Source: Apostichopus japonicus (Eukaryota > Echinodermata > Holothuroidea > Aspidochirotida > Stichopodidae). Taken from it: a DNA stretch of 64,000 nucleotides. Position 1 is the first letter of the stretch, and every line of letters begins with the position of its first letter. The position numbers were made by a program, and so were the translations under genes. Of the stretch, positions 25,021 to 38,907 are shown piece by piece. The stretch lies in the NCBI RefSeq assembly GCF_037975245.1, contig NC_092564.1, positions 28,194,984-28,258,983 of the forward strand, written 5' to 3'. The notes under the pieces are model-generated. The model was not told where the DNA came from and did no database searches. It saw only the letters and a program-made list of their open reading frames with translations.

Positions 25021-28000
25021 ATGTCTCAATGTCATCTGAGAACGAGACCTGTCCTTTTATCTAGCTCTACACTATTAGGTGACTTTATGAACATCCTTTT
25101 CGTGTTGTTTTACTAGGTTGTTTCCACTGAAATATGGTTGCGATAACTTTAGTTATGCATCGTCAAGTACTGTGGCTTCTGACTAGCAACCCCTGTACCC
25201 CTCCCCCACCACCAACCTCAACTACCCCCCTTCCAGCAAATTAAGGAATTGCTATAGTGGAGATAGGCACCGCACCAACTAAAGACTGGATAAGCTCAGA
25301 TGGATCAGCAGCACAAGGCTCGCCCCCTGAGGTCAAAGGTCCAATTACATACTAGCTAAACATTCCTTTGCTCTTTTCCTGTTCAAAGTTGTTTCAATAT
25401 TGAGAAGTTTATAATAATCTATAAATATTCATGTATTTAAACTATTAAGCTCAGAAAGTTATACCATTTAAGAGATTTCTAATCAAGCTATCTGATAGCC
25501 ATTTACACAGTATGCTTATGAAGACTACTTTGGTACTAGCACATTATAAGACCTACAAGTAAAGTGTCCTTAAATTAGCAGACAGAAGTAATATTGACAA
25601 ACACAGTAAGGCCTTTCTACAACGATTGACATCTGTTCATTGTAAAAAATACTTGTAAATGTGACTTTTTTTTCTTTTGTTTTGCACTATTTTGCAAAAT
25701 ATTATTTAACAAATTACACTGTTACCTGTAGTGCTAGAAACATTAAAAACATCATACTTATGGATTCCCTATTACAGCTTTTAGAATAGCCATACATGTA
25801 CACTAAATAATGCTGTTACACATCAAAGGAAGTCTTTAAGCAGAAAATTAATTACGCTATGTGACAGATCGCTGTAAACATTTGTAAGAGCGTGATTGCA
25901 TTTTTAATACCACAAAGAGTCCCTGAGAAATTGCATTTTTCTATAAACTACCATAGTCGCACATTATATTTCTGGCTCATTAGTCTGAGTGAGTCGAGAG
26001 CAATTTTAGTAAACTGGTTATTAATAGAACAGCTCATCAAAAACAGCAGATATGTCAAATATATGAATATGTTTTGTGGTCTCAAGACATATATATCACT
26101 CAAAAAAGACAAGTGGTGTTGATTATTTGCTATCCTATTCTTCATATGAATGCTTATACACAAATGTTGCAATGAATCAGTAAAACTTTAAAACAAAGGC
26201 CTGATTTTTCCACACTAGCATGATCTTCTTCAGAGGTAAACCGAAACCAAAACAGACTTATTTGACATATTTCATATAAACCAAATGGACAGGCAACTGA
26301 ATTGAATGTCCAGATCAACAACAAAAACTGACCTATTGAACCATGAATAAAGTACAGTAGCAATAAAACATTTAAAGCAGTGAATTAAAAATGCCTAAAC
26401 TATGGCCAGCTGGCATTTCATTAACTAGTACAAATAGTAATCATGTGTGTACTATACATGCATTGCTTATTAATATCACCAATATCCTCTGTATTTAGAG
26501 CTGTTTTTATTAAATTAGGTCATTTGTAACTTGGCGGTTCTACATCCTAGGAAGTCAACATTTGTTACTGCTGTTTTAACTCATCAGATTTTTACTTGCT
26601 GTTATTATGTTAATTATGGCTCAAGAAATCTAAATTTTGAGAGGCAATTTCGTAGCAACTTGTCCAAACAAATTTTCACTTTGAAGGAAACCAAGAACAA
26701 ATTTTAAAATTTTGGTGTATATACTGTATTTCTTAATTCTGTTGAATTTGTATTCCTTTTGGAAGTTAGAGCTTCAGTGTGCTGTACAGATCATCAATTG
26801 CAATAGTACTAGGATCAACATTGTTAAAGCAATCAATGCCAATATCAATATATGTGGCTTGTCATTCATCAGAGAAGGAAGGGGGTGTTGAGGGGATATG
26901 GGAGGAGGGTACAGGGGGGGTGATGAGGGGGTATGGGAGGAGGGTACAGGAGGACATAGAAGCTTGTTTACGGGGACACAAATCAAACTATCATCATTAG
27001 CTTGTATGATAGATCTTTGTAAAGAACAAACTCCCCCAACCAAGAAAAATCTTGTTCTGTTTGGGAGATATCTTAAGTTTGAAAGTCATGTCTAGGAGCT
27101 TTCATGTTGTAAATCTGTGATGTCATAGTGTCACTAGGATCTCAACACTTTTACTTTCTCTTTCTTTATTTTCAAGGGTAGAATATTAACAGCACTTGTT
27201 GACACTGAAAACAGTGCCATGATAAGTCATAAGTGTATCGAACCGCGGTTCAAATATTATAGAGTCAACATTGTTGCAAAACCTGACAATCTCCATCACT
27301 GAAAATACACATTGTAATAAATGAAATATATAAAGTAAGTAAATAATTGAAGCAAATGTGGCTCAATGATGTTATATTTGAACTTGACCAAGTCTTCAGC
27401 CTTATGTACTGGAGGAATTAACACTAAATCTATGATATCTACCAAATGGAATCAGAATTTCTTGGGGAAGTTGTTCATAACATTTATTTTTATCACATAG
27501 ACCAATAGTGATTGGCTTTGTGTCTTCTTCAAATTAAATTAAATGTGTCTACAAAATTTGAAGATAGTGAAAGATATAATATGAGTTGCTTGTCTAAATA
27601 CATGCATTGAGCAAAGGGGAAAGTACAATATGAGCTGCTCTACTCCACAGTTGATTTGTATAAGATAATTGTGCAGTGTTAAAATGAAGACTGTGCAGTG
27701 TTAAAAAAGACAGGTAAACAGAATTAGACTGTTGTGAAGAGTTGGTACAGTTACAGTATAGTGAGCTTTTAGATTTCCTTAGGAAATATACAGTTGTACA
27801 CAGGACAATCATCGAATTTAACTTTGGTAGATAAAATAGAGAGGGCGGTATTTCAATATTTTGAGTCTACAGGTAGGATGTACACTAAAGTTACAAAGGG
27901 CATCCATGATGCACTGATGCCAAGTGTCAGGAGGAAGCCTCGGACAAAAACCCTACCCTAAGTGACTTTGTTTGCATGTATCCCAAAACTTAGGATATAA

Positions 28001-28835
28001 TTTAATAGTGACAAAGCATTTCGTGTCACCAAGGTTCCTGTACAAGTCCTGTACAGTCAGACAATATTAGAGTTTGTGAGGAGACAGGTAAGCCAGGAAA
28101 CAAAGTAAAGGTTTACAGTTTAATACCATCATTAGCTTCTTATGCTTTCACAGTTGTAGATTATAAAATAAGAAGGTATCATAGTCAGGAGAACTGGGGT
28201 AATTTGAGGCCTCTTAGAAATCTGTTGGTGAAATAGGAAGTTCATGCAATCAATTGGAGTTGACACACACAGGTTGGTAAATACTGTGCTGACATTTGAC
28301 CTCTGGTAGCTCATTTATCTAAACAGTCACTGTGGGTAATCTTACAAGGATAGCCCAAGCCATCAGCTATGTGGGTATGTAGGGCAGGAGGTTTCAGTTC
28401 AAAACTTTTATCAATACACTAGTGACCTTGGAAAAGTGACAAATTTAGTACCTCAATGGAGTCCTTAATTGTGGTAGGACACCTTCTGAGTGTTAGATAA
28501 GAACATGCACAAAAAGATAGTGCAGACAATAAATAGACCACAACAACTAACTGGTTTGGAGTACTTGAGAAATGATGCTGCTGATCAGTCTCATTTATGC
28601 ATACCATACACACTCCAATCGTTCCTTGCTTACAAGATGGTGACATATTGCACTGTGCGCAGCTTAGAAACATACATGATGATCTGTGTCTTTAAGTACT
28701 TCTATCAAAAGTTGCACCAAAATGCATAAAATACAAACCTAGCAAGTATAGCAACAAAACATTCAATGAACTTGACGGCAGAAAAACATTTGTTAGTTAA
28801 AAAGACAAAAACCCAAACTTTAGACCTGATGCCTA
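25021..28835. other. AT-rich non-coding DNA
   Basis: It holds a decayed hammerhead-like motif (26198-26242, listed separately), G-rich short duplications (26880-26955) and a short dispersed-repeat copy near 28072-28112. No gene was recognised. Confidence 0.45.
26198..26242 (-). ncRNA. Decayed second hammerhead-like motif
   Basis: On the minus strand: CTCTGAAGAAGATCATGCTA, then GTGTGGAAAAATCAGGCC. The first 20 bases match the motif at 8281-8325 with a single difference, and the GAAA block is kept. The stem II 3' arm is mutated (GTGTG for GGATC) and the AACGTT is lost, so it should not fold or cleave. It is best read as an old copy of the same repeat. Confidence 0.45.
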
Positions 28836-29240
28836 GGTCATCAACTCAGTTAGGGGTTTGAACATCCGTACCTCCTGTACAAGTGTGATTACCATCGATT
28901 AAGTTCGGGTTTTGAGCCCACCAACCTGCCAATATGATTATTACCACCCTTGTACTATAGTCCGATGCTTAAAGGTAATCAATTAAGTTAGGGTTTGAGC
29001 ATCCCTTAGCCCACCCACCTGTCAACATGATTATTACCACCCTTGTACTATAGTCCGATGCTTAAAGGTAATCAATTAAGTTAGGGTTTGAGCATCCCTT
29101 AGCCCACCCACCTGTCAACATGATTATTACCACCCTGGTACTATAGTCCGATGCTTAAAGGTAATCGATTAAGCTAGGGTTTTGAGCATCCCTTAGCCCA
29201 CCCACCTGCCAATATGATTATTACCACCCTGCTACTATAC
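28836..29240. repeat. Tandem array, 93-bp unit, about 4 copies
   Basis: TCCGATGCTTAAAGGTAATC recurs at 28961, 29054 and 29147, an exact 93-bp period. Each unit also carries TTAAGTTAGGGTTTGAGCAT, CCCTTAGCCCACCCACCTG and ATGATTATTACCACCC. The leftmost copies (28836-28950) are more diverged. Later units are nearly identical. Confidence 0.95.
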
Positions 29241-30815
29241 CTTCACACTGTATGAATTAAATGACATGGAGTTTTACCTAGTTCAGCTACTGTACTTAGC
29301 TATAACAATTAGGCCCTGTCGCACATACATTAATCAGGATAAATTATTATAAACAAATATCCCCGAAATCGAATATCCAAAAAAATTACTCTGGCGCATA
29401 CATGTGATGTACAGCACAAAGTGACACACTTGTTCTATTAGGATTATGACAAATATCTGATGTGTTTAAAAGCTCCCAACTCATCAATTTTTCATATATC
29501 AATAGAACGATACCATCAATTAAAAGGATGACAAAAGTGAGAAAATATGGAGATCAACCAGCATGTCTACTTTCAGGCGATCTACAGGGAACACATTTGG
29601 CAGAATCTTTTTTTTTTCTTTTTCTGTTTTCTTTTTCTGAGAAACTGATGACAATCAGGCTATGAGACAAAATCATAATTATCACAGGAGGGCACTGTGG
29701 GTCAGCTGTATTAGACTTTAAACTGTGTGCTGAAATACAAGGAATTATACCAGGGACATGACTTGTAAATGTTGAAGTTTAAGCAGGTAAAAAAAAACAC
29801 TGATCTGTGATAAGTATTGACAGTAGCGAGTTGAAACAGTTGAAGCAATCACATTAATAATTATTGCGAAGAAAAAAATCATATCTAACATGATAATAAG
29901 TTTTCATATTTCTTTTTTTTTTCTAAAATTTTTTTTTGTTTTCTTCTTAGAATTATTGTTATTTGGGTTAGATATTTTTACTTTTCATTTAAGCTGTTAA
30001 ACTATGGAAGAAAATGAAACAAGAAGTTTTCAGATTTTGAAATGCCAATACTGACTGACAAAGTGAGAGTGACAAGGATAACTGAAAGTAGTTAATTGGC
30101 TAAATCTACAATATATTATTATGAGCTATATATTCAGGAACATCAAACACTGAATTATTGTCAAAAACATAACTATAACCAATAAAATATTCATCCCAAT
30201 ATTGACTGCAAAATTAGTCAAACGAAATATACAAGTCAATTATAGTAAATTTTCCAAAACATCCAAAATTGTCACAAGTTATCATTTTATTTGTTTGAAA
30301 GTTTTGTTTTGTTTGTATGGTAAGGAGTCACGCTACTATGCAGACTGCAGCATCACTGAAGTTAATTGGGGAAAGAGCTCCCTCCACCTCGCAAGAAGTG
30401 TCTTACTCGTCCTCAGAGCAGCTGCAAGTTACATAAATTATGCCTCGGCATCGATGATTAATAAATCTACACTCGGGCAAAACTCCCCCATCAATTAGGC
30501 TAATATGCCTGTGAGCTGCTGTCCACATACTGGTAATTGCTCCTCTCACCAACGGGAAATACAATTAATTTCCTATCACAAGACAATTTTGTTTGTTCTG
30601 GGGCAATAAGTTTTATTTTTCTTCTGAAATGATTTGAAATATAGTTAAAGGGGGCATCTTGAGATCAGTTGTCAGAGGGGAAAGATAGTGGTATGGACTG
30701 CCCATATTTTAGCAGCCAGTAGTATTGAAATGAAGCTGTGACAATTATACATGTTCCGAAAATGCTCCTCAAAACAGTTAACTATATAATTAAATTACAA
30801 AAAATTGAAGATTGC

Positions 30816-30836
30816 GGGTGGGGGTGGGAAGGGGGG
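30816..30836 (+). other. Potential G-quadruplex
   Basis: Four G-runs (GGG T GGGGG T GGG AA GGGGGG) with one- to two-base loops on the plus strand. This fits the standard G3+N1-7 pattern. Confidence 0.8.
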
Positions 30837-32207
30837 TAGGAAATGTCTTGGTAACAAATGTGACTGGATTGCATCTCTAGCTCTCTATGTCCTCATTTTC
30901 ATAAACTCATACATTAATAATAAAAAGAACATTTCTTTCAACACTGTGTACGGTGTTTAGGGGTCTATCTTTGCATATAATTAAGGGCGCTTTGGATGCA
31001 ACATGGTGCTGTATTTTGCAACCATATCAATTTTTCTTGTGACATTTCACTAAGGCAGTGTTCACGTCCCAGTAGGATTCAAGGAAGGGCATTGACTGGA
31101 GGAGCCCGGTCATAGAGGGCGTGCAGTGTTAATAGGTTACCAGTTCATTCTTGGCATGGTAGAACGAGGGTGACAAGGTTGTGGGGATACAGGTAAGCAA
31201 GGAAGTAAATAATGTGGACCTTTGAACATTGGGGGGGGGAGGGAATAGTTATTTATTGTGGATCATAACCTATATACTGCATTATACACACAAGACAACG
31301 CTGTAGTGTTTCAGCAGGCACTCTAACTATAAGTTTGTACCAATCTGCGCAGTGTGAAAATAAATTGCTTTAACTAAAATATAGGCAAAGCATTTATTGT
31401 ACAATAATGATGGCTGGATATATATTAGATCAGGATGAGCCAAATTGTGGAAGGCCAGATAATCCGGGTGTTAGTGTAGTATACAAAGAGCACAGAAAAT
31501 GGCCAAACTGTCACAGAAATGCATGTTTTTTGTTTTTCTTTACACCTGCGAAGACCCTTGCAGCACTGCTACATATGATTCACATAATTAACACATCTCG
31601 AAGTTTACCATTCATAATTTGTTAAAATACTAAATGAATTAACTTCTTCTAAAATGGATCATTTAGAATTGTGGATGTAACTGCGAAGAGAATGTGCCCC
31701 TCTAATACATGTTTCACAGTTATCTGTCAGTCATAATAAATGATAAAAATGATTAAATGATTAATGATAAAATGATTAATGATTAAATGTTAAGTCTTAT
31801 ATATATTGATTTCTTTATTTTACTATAAAACTAAACAGGAAAACCAATAATACCCAGCTATGACCTCTTCTAGTTCCACCCTGTTTCTTTACGTCATGAA
31901 TACAGTGTGCGCATATCTCGTGCATGTGGCCGCGCTCTTAATTTGTATGCACACGCAATGCATGTACGTGTGTATACGTCACTCTCCTTTGTGTTGTTAC
32001 CCCGATCACATTTCTCCCCTGATACATATACAGTATAGCGCACATCTGAATAACTATGAAAGAACACTTCAATGTGGGGTCAAACAACAAATCTGGTATG
32101 TATTTATATGTATCTTCATAGTAACATGTTAAATACCTTTAGTAGTTCACGAAAAGTTCATTTTATACATTCCACGATGAAATTCGGAACAAAGATACGA
32201 CATCTAC

Positions 32208-32292
32208 GTGATACATAATTCATAAGATACGGTAACCTACGTCATACATTATTCATAAGATATGATACTCACATGATACATAATTCATAAGC
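32208..32292. repeat. Short tandem repeat, about 31-bp unit
   Basis: Three copies of GATACATAATTCATAAG(AT), the middle one being GTCATACATTATTCATAAG, spaced about 31 bases apart. Confidence 0.8.
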
Positions 32293-33984
32293 ACCTCAAA
32301 CTCTGCTGGGTTGAGTGATTCCCACGGCATCCCAACGGCAATCATTTTTCGATTGGGTTCGTCGTGGGTTGATACAGAAATCTCCAAATTAATTTGAGGC
32401 AGATGAGTGAGTTGATATCGTTGAAGTCCGTATCAACTGCTTTAGTCCATTTTCTATTGCAGATGAAATGAAACTATTGGTCCTGTTAGAGGAAAGTGCT
32501 CTGAAAGAGAGGAGAGAAGAATCATTTATTGTAACAAATTCACTCAACTGCTGACTACCATCGGAAATGGTTCATTTTAACAACTGTTCACTGACTCTCT
32601 TCACTATATCACTGATAAGATGAGGGCAGATGAGACAGTAAATAGGCAGTAAATAGGCATAGGGATCAAGAGGGGGGCATAGGGGATCAAGAGGGGGCAT
32701 ATAAAATCATTGCAAAATGTTTGCATAAAACAGACCCCAGAAATGATAAAACTCCACTGTTGCCAAGGTAACTAGTAAATATTCTTCCCTCCTCTCCTCC
32801 TTTGTTGTTGCTTGTCATATCATATGGTCACCCCATTGAAAACTTCCCGGTTATGCTATGGCTTTAATTCCCTCATGTAATCGACAGCTTGGATTATTCA
32901 AAAAACCAAATCAAAACTACAGTATGACATGTTTTCACCGAAAGGTAATGAGGGCGGTATTGAAGAACTTAGCATGCACAGACTTTGAATGTGTGACCTG
33001 ATTAATTCACTTTGGCTTCAGGTTTGAGTACAATGTTTCTGTATGCTACCGTGTTGGACGAATCTAACCGTAACAGTAATTACTGACTTTGCGTTCCGCG
33101 TTGTAGTCATTGCCCACTTTGCAATCTGCGGTGCCCATCACAACAGACAAGGTCGGTAACAGCGACTCCATATAGTCACTACACACCAGCAAGAGTCTTT
33201 TTTCTTTATTTTTTAATTTCTAAAGATCTGTACAGTAGCACTGTATGCACAATATGATGTGATACACACATACTGTATATGAATCAATTAAGTTACCAAA
33301 TACATGAGGTCAAATGTGACTATTATAATGTAAAGACAACAGTGCAGTTCTTGGTACCATTTAATATGGAGAATATTACAGTTTAATTATCTCAAAATCT
33401 TTTTAACTTTTATTTTATTTCAGCTGGACTCCACTGAATATTCCCATACGGATTTTCTACTCAATTTGAATTAATGTTTTAAATGAATAGTTTAAGGTCC
33501 TTTCATTTTTATTATTTTTTCTATCTGTAGCCATGTTTCTGTAAGTTCCTATAAGTTGTTCCTATAAGTTCCATACAGTTAATGATGCAAACATCTTCAT
33601 TCATGAGGTCACATAATGTTTTCTATATTCTGATGATTTATTCAAACGTAATTTTTTTTATGCAAATGTAGTTTTTTATGTTATAATACGGGGTAACATG
33701 TAAAAGTTGGTGTTTGGCACAATCAGTCAGCAATTTCTGCTAATTCTTTTACCAAATTAACAAACATTACACTTAAAATCAACATTGGATTCAATCAAAC
33801 TAAGATTGCTCTCCTTTACGATATATTCACACTACATGTTTGTTAGTTATTTTTGCTTTCTGCAGCGTCCTTTTTCCCCCATACCCCCCCCTCCCCTCTT
33901 CACTGATAAACAATTCCTATTCAATACCAAATAGGAACTAACAATTGGATTGTGGAAGCTATCTATACTGTATATGATATACTG

Positions 33985-34040
33985 GGAGGCGAGAGGGGAG
34001 GGGGAGAGGGGAGGGGGAGAGGTGAGGGGAAGAGGGAGGT
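33985..34040 (+). repeat. Purine-only GAGGGG tract
   Basis: More than 50 bases of nearly pure G/A with GGGAGGGGGAGAGG-type units. It may form a G-quadruplex or triplex. Confidence 0.75.
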
Positions 34041-37000
34041 AGAAAAGTAAGCAAGTCACACTCCTGTTTGCTTCTCCAAAGACTGTACTTCTTTCACTGA
34101 TCAAACTCGACATGGCCAATCATATACTCTGGCTACCTTATCACTTAAACGCATTATCAAATTGCTGCCTGTAGTTTTAGCCATGCCGTATAGTTCCAGC
34201 TATATATTTATATAGTCATATTGTGGCTGATCGAGTTTTACCCTGTCTTTGGTGTCCAGACTCTGTAATCCAGCCTTCGAGAAACACTGGACTGAGAAAA
34301 GATAAAGTCTTCATTACAAATCAATTTAATGAACAGGTGGGAAAGAGTAATATATCTGTCCTCCCAACATTCCTGGAGAAAACTACCAGGTGTTCATTGT
34401 AATTGAATCATATGTAGTGATGGTTCTATGCAGCTTGTTTTTTATATTCTTCTTTTTCTTCTTTTTTTAAGCTAGTCAAGGAGTAACGGCTCGTCTACTG
34501 AATCAGATTTAAGTTTTAAGAAAAGAGTGTAACTGTTGGGCTTTTTAAACCTCTGGGAGAGCTCTATGTACATAAATTTTCGTCTCCAAATTATGGAGAC
34601 AAATACAAGAAGAAGAGCTGCATGACAAGAATAAGCTAAGCTTAGTTAATTGTATGTGGACAGCACTATCATCATTATTCGTAATACTGGCAAAGACCAA
34701 AATACATAACAGCAAGAAGTGGGGACAGGGGTGTAGTGGACAATGACAAAATAAAAAAAAACTAAATTTTACAAGGCTAACGAAGGTTAGGAAGCTAATT
34801 AGAACCTCATTTGAAATGTTACTATCCATGTGATAATATTGGTTCAACACCAGTTTATTATCTATATATCTATATATATATAAATATATATATAGATATA
34901 GTCAGAGCGATAACACATACTCTTGTCATTATACCAATTAAGTGTGCACAATGTGAAGAAATATCACTCATGCCAGACATGTAAGTATCAAACTCTTGCT
35001 GCATAATTATATTTTCATATTCCCATTTGTCAAAATTAGCAGAGCCACTCACTACATTATTAGCGCAGGTTTGGTTTCAGAACATGAATTCTAGGCATCG
35101 TTCAAAATAATAACAAAATTATCTAAGGCATCCTCCTAGGTTTCATCACCAACCGAAAATTAATCTCAATTATTATAGATTCTATGTGACATTGAAAGTT
35201 CTGTCACAATTGCAACGTCTAAGTCTCGCATGAATCACAAGCAAAATTGGAAAAATGAAAACATACATATACGTACATGTATATCATGTATGCGTAACTT
35301 TGTGTGCTCTCCTGATTTCAACAGGCATGTAAATATTCATATCCATGTTAGAATAAAACAGACAAATATGCTTTACCTTTAAGTCTAACATTTATTTGTA
35401 GAGAATCAAGTTAACAGCAGCATACACTAGGCTGTTCTCTATCGCTCTCGTTTTTTTTACCTCCCCCCCCCCTTTTTTTTCCATTCCTTTTCATTATACA
35501 GAAAAGGACGGTAAACTTTCTATCCAAGTTTTAAGACTTTCTTTCTCACTAAGCCTTTATATTTTTGCTCTGATAAGTTTCCCTATCTTATCCCTCATGG
35601 CAAAATCCCCATAGAACATGATGACTGCGGGAAAGGAAGGTTTGAGAAAGAGGATTCTTAGATTCAGAATCCGCAGAAGTTATTACCCAAAAAAAAAGAG
35701 CTATCAGTCTTTTTTCTGACAAATTCCAGAATGTTACCGTAACAAAAAAAAACAAGTTTTCCTTGGATATGATGTCACATCACCTCTTCTGTGTCAACTA
35801 GTGAGAGATCGTGACATAGGGCAGGAAAAAAACAACAGATTTCAATGCAGATCCATAAAGTGCTTTCACTTATGAATATCTGATTTGTAGAAATAATTGC
35901 ATTTTACATAAAACTTGCTATTGATTTCCTTGTTTTCTTGGTGGTATACCAATAGAGATATAGCTTTACACAGATCAATATTTGAACTGAAATCATGCTC
36001 CCTGTAACCTACAAAAAATAAAGTCCAACTAGGCTGTCGCTAAATATAGCTCTGGAAAACATGGGATTGAAAAACATGACTATACTGCCGTGTTAAGCTG
36101 AGTAATGAATATAAATCATATTAAAAATTATCTCTTAATATGTGTGAATGCAACTAGGGTTTTTTTTTAATCAATGTTTTTTTTTTCCTCTATTGCTTGA
36201 CATTGCACTGGTTAATCTTCAATAGTACACAACCCAGTTAATATCAAACTAAATGTCAATATGTTTATCTGATGGTTGTGAATCTAAAATATACGACCTA
36301 GTAAATCGTTTTAATGCTGCCAGCCGCACAAACAAATTAACAGGGTATCAGCAGAAGTGGTACCCACTTACAAGACGTGCAAATCTTAGAACAGACAACC
36401 CAAACGATATCCAGCTAATTGCAAGAATGTTCATTAAGACACCATAGGAGAAGCTTTTGCAACATTACACAACCATTTAAATGAGCCAGTTTGAAAAAGG
36501 ACATTGTCAGAGAACTGTTATCATTTTTGTAACCTAGAATTTTCATTCCCCAATGATGTGATTAACTTATCAATTTTAATCAAATTAGTCAATAAAAATT
36601 CAAGGCTACTGGAAATTGCTTTCTTACCTGGTTATAATCATTAATACTTTGAATTCCTAAATCTTTCATAAAACTAAAATCCAGAAAATGTCATAAAATT
36701 GACATATATATCCCTTTTTTCTTTTTTTTTTATTATTAGAATATTTCTTAATTACCTCTGCACAGTGATTATGATGCTAATGCTGGTCTGGGAGTGCTTG
36801 CTCATTTCATTTCCATTTTTTAGATGAATTTTGGAATCACATGGCCGCCCAGATCTATCACTGGATAGGAAGTTAGTCTTTATTACTCACTGAAGTTTGT
36901 TTTGTTTCCTATTAATCATACACTGCAAAGGACTTGATGAGAATTAAAGATAAGAGTGATTGAAGGCAGGAAGTCCTTGGTTCCTTTTATCTTTTGATTT

Positions 37001-37380
37001 ATGCTTGAGGGATCCCCCTAACACCCTGTCTGTGATGATTTATTCCTCGTGTACCTATTCAGAGATGTCATGGGGGGATACTGCACCTGGTTGCTATGGT
37101 AGCAATTGTCATGGCAACTATCAGACAACAATGTTAACTTCTGTGTAGCAACAACATGTGAAATAGAACAGAATGTCACCTGAAGGATGAGTAAGTCACC
37201 CTTGGTGCCTTTCAAAAAGAAATCAACAAGGGGACAGATTGACCAAAGGTTTATCATAAAACTGGACAGTTACTATTGGAAGATTAAGTGAAATACTCCA
37301 GGAAACACAGTTAGGAGATACTAGGATAAAAACAAGCATTCTGCCTTTGTCAATCCATGGTGTCATAGTGCTACTACTAG

Positions 37381-38808
37381 GTGAAATCTTTTAAAAGAAC
37401 AGATCACGATTTCAACCCACCCGATGTCGATGAAGAACGGGAGCCTCCCTTTTTGCTTTCTGACGTCATTGCTGTACTCAAGGCAAGTAGACCTTCCAAA
37501 TCATGCGGTCCCGACGGTGTCCCCGGCTGGCTACTGAAACATTGTCACCTTGAACTTGCCGATATTTTTTATAAGCTCTTCACTCAATGTTATAAAAGTG
37601 GATACATTCCTAATGACTGGAAACGAAGTAAGATTATCCCATTGATGAAAGTGCCTCACCCAGTGGAAAAGAAGGACTACCGGCCCATTGCTTTGACTAG
37701 TGTCATTATGAAATGTTTCGAGAAGCTTATTCGCACTGAAATCATAGAATGTATTCCATCATTGGACATGTATCAGTTCGCATACCGCAGTGGAAGATCA
37801 ACTGTGGATGCGTGTTTGCTGTTGGATACAGTTCTACGCCAACATGTGGACACTGTCGGTAATTTTGCCAGGGTTTGTTTTATGGACTTTAGCTCCGCAT
37901 TTAACACTCTTAGCAATTCCAACTTACTTCGTATGTTAGATGCTCATGTAAACAACATCATTTCATTGCTGTATCACTTTTTATTCAACAGAACTCAATA
38001 TGTATACTGTGATGGGATCAGCAGTGAAGATATTGTCACTAATACTGGTGTCCCACAAGGGTGTTGTTTATCACCATTGCTGTTTGCCGTTTATACTGAT
38101 TCCTTGTCCACACTTTATGAAAATGTTTACATTATAAAATATGCAGATGATACGGCTATTGTTGGTTTGTGTAATGATAAATATCCACAGAGCATTGTCA
38201 ATTACCACACAGCTATTGCGGAGACTGTAGCGTGGTGTGAAACCAATTACCTTTTTATTAACAGCTCCAAGACCAAGGAATTAATTGTTGATTTCCGTTC
38301 AGTTCAGATGCATGATCCAGTCATAATTAATGATAGTGAGGTTGAGGTTGTGTCAGATTTTAAATATATAGGTCTCATTTTTAATCATTCTCTCACTTGG
38401 GACTCTCATATAGGCTCTACACTTGTGAAAATAAAGCAGCGGTTATATTGTATTTATAGGTTGGGAGGATTTGGTCTAGAATATGAAAAACAGCTTTGGC
38501 TCTTCCGTTCCATGGTGCTTTCCCTCATGGTCTATTGTGCTCCTGTATGGCTCTCTTCCTGTTTCAAGACACAACTCAATTTGATAAACAGACATTTTAG
38601 AAAGTTTTATTCTGTAGATGATCAGTGCATTGAAGATATTGTACTTCAGTATGTAAGAGGGATTTTGACTGATCCTGACCATCCTCTCCATAAGTTTTAC
38701 ACCATTCCACGTAGGTTGTATACCCTACCTCGTATGCGTACTGAACGTTTTAGACATTCTTTTTTACCGAGGAGTATTAAGCTTTTGAATTGTCACATAA
38801 CTAGATGA
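37381..38808 (+). CDS. Reverse transcriptase of a 5'-truncated non-LTR retrotransposon (LINE, CR1/L2/Rex1-like)
   Basis: This is a 475-codon open frame with no internal stop. It encodes the RT and C-terminal part of a LINE ORF2, which copies its own RNA at a nicked chromosomal target. Visible in order: an N-terminal RT segment (SKSCGPDGVPGWLLK, residues 40-53), a KDYRPIALTS motif (99-107), the first catalytic Asp in FMDFSSAFNT (D169), TGVPQGCCLSPLLFAVY (222-238), the catalytic pair in KYADDT (D256, D257), and FKYIGL (327-332). The C-terminal RMRTERFRHSFLPRSIKLLN (451-470) is typical of CR1/L2/Rex1-type elements. The AP endonuclease expected upstream is missing. A stop lies directly before the frame, codon 1 is GTG, and the first in-frame ATG is codon 89, so this is a 5'-truncated copy and not a complete gene. 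The clade is my judgement from motifs; the RT identity is near certain. Confidence 0.95.
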   Translation: MKSFKRTDHDFNPPDVDEEREPPFLLSDVIAVLKASRPSKSCGPDGVPGWLLKHCHLELADIFYKLFTQCYKSGYIPNDWKRSKIIPLMKVPHPVEKKDYRPIALTSVIMKCFEKLIRTEIIECIPSLDMYQFAYRSGRSTVDACLLLDTVLRQHVDTVGNFARVCFMDFSSAFNTLSNSNLLRMLDAHVNNIISLLYHFLFNRTQYVYCDGISSEDIVTNTGVPQGCCLSPLLFAVYTDSLSTLYENVYIIKYADDTAIVGLCNDKYPQSIVNYHTAIAETVAWCETNYLFINSSKTKELIVDFRSVQMHDPVIINDSEVEVVSDFKYIGLIFNHSLTWDSHIGSTLVKIKQRLYCIYRLGGFGLEYEKQLWLFRSMVLSLMVYCAPVWLSSCFKTQLNLINRHFRKFYSVDDQCIEDIVLQYVRGILTDPDHPLHKFYTIPRRLYTLPRMRTERFRHSFLPRSIKLLNCHITR

Positions 38809-38907
38809 AATTTTTATCATATTTTTGTATATTTATATATTTTGCAAATTTTTAAGCTGCGGATTCCATTTTATTATGTCTTCATTTTATGATTGATATC
38901 AATAAAT

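Larger units (their letters stand above)
29241..37380. other. AT-rich non-coding DNA
   Basis: It includes G-quadruplex-type sequence (30816-30836), a 31-bp GATACATAATTCATAAG repeat (32208-32292), a purine tract (33985-34040), (AT)n at 34866-34900 and poly-C at 35463-35472. No exon was recognised. The island at 30330-30560 is discussed in findings. Confidence 0.45.

Noticed and set aside
38476-38691. Minus-strand open frame inside the LINE
   Set aside because: It is antisense to the clear RT frame and has no independent support.
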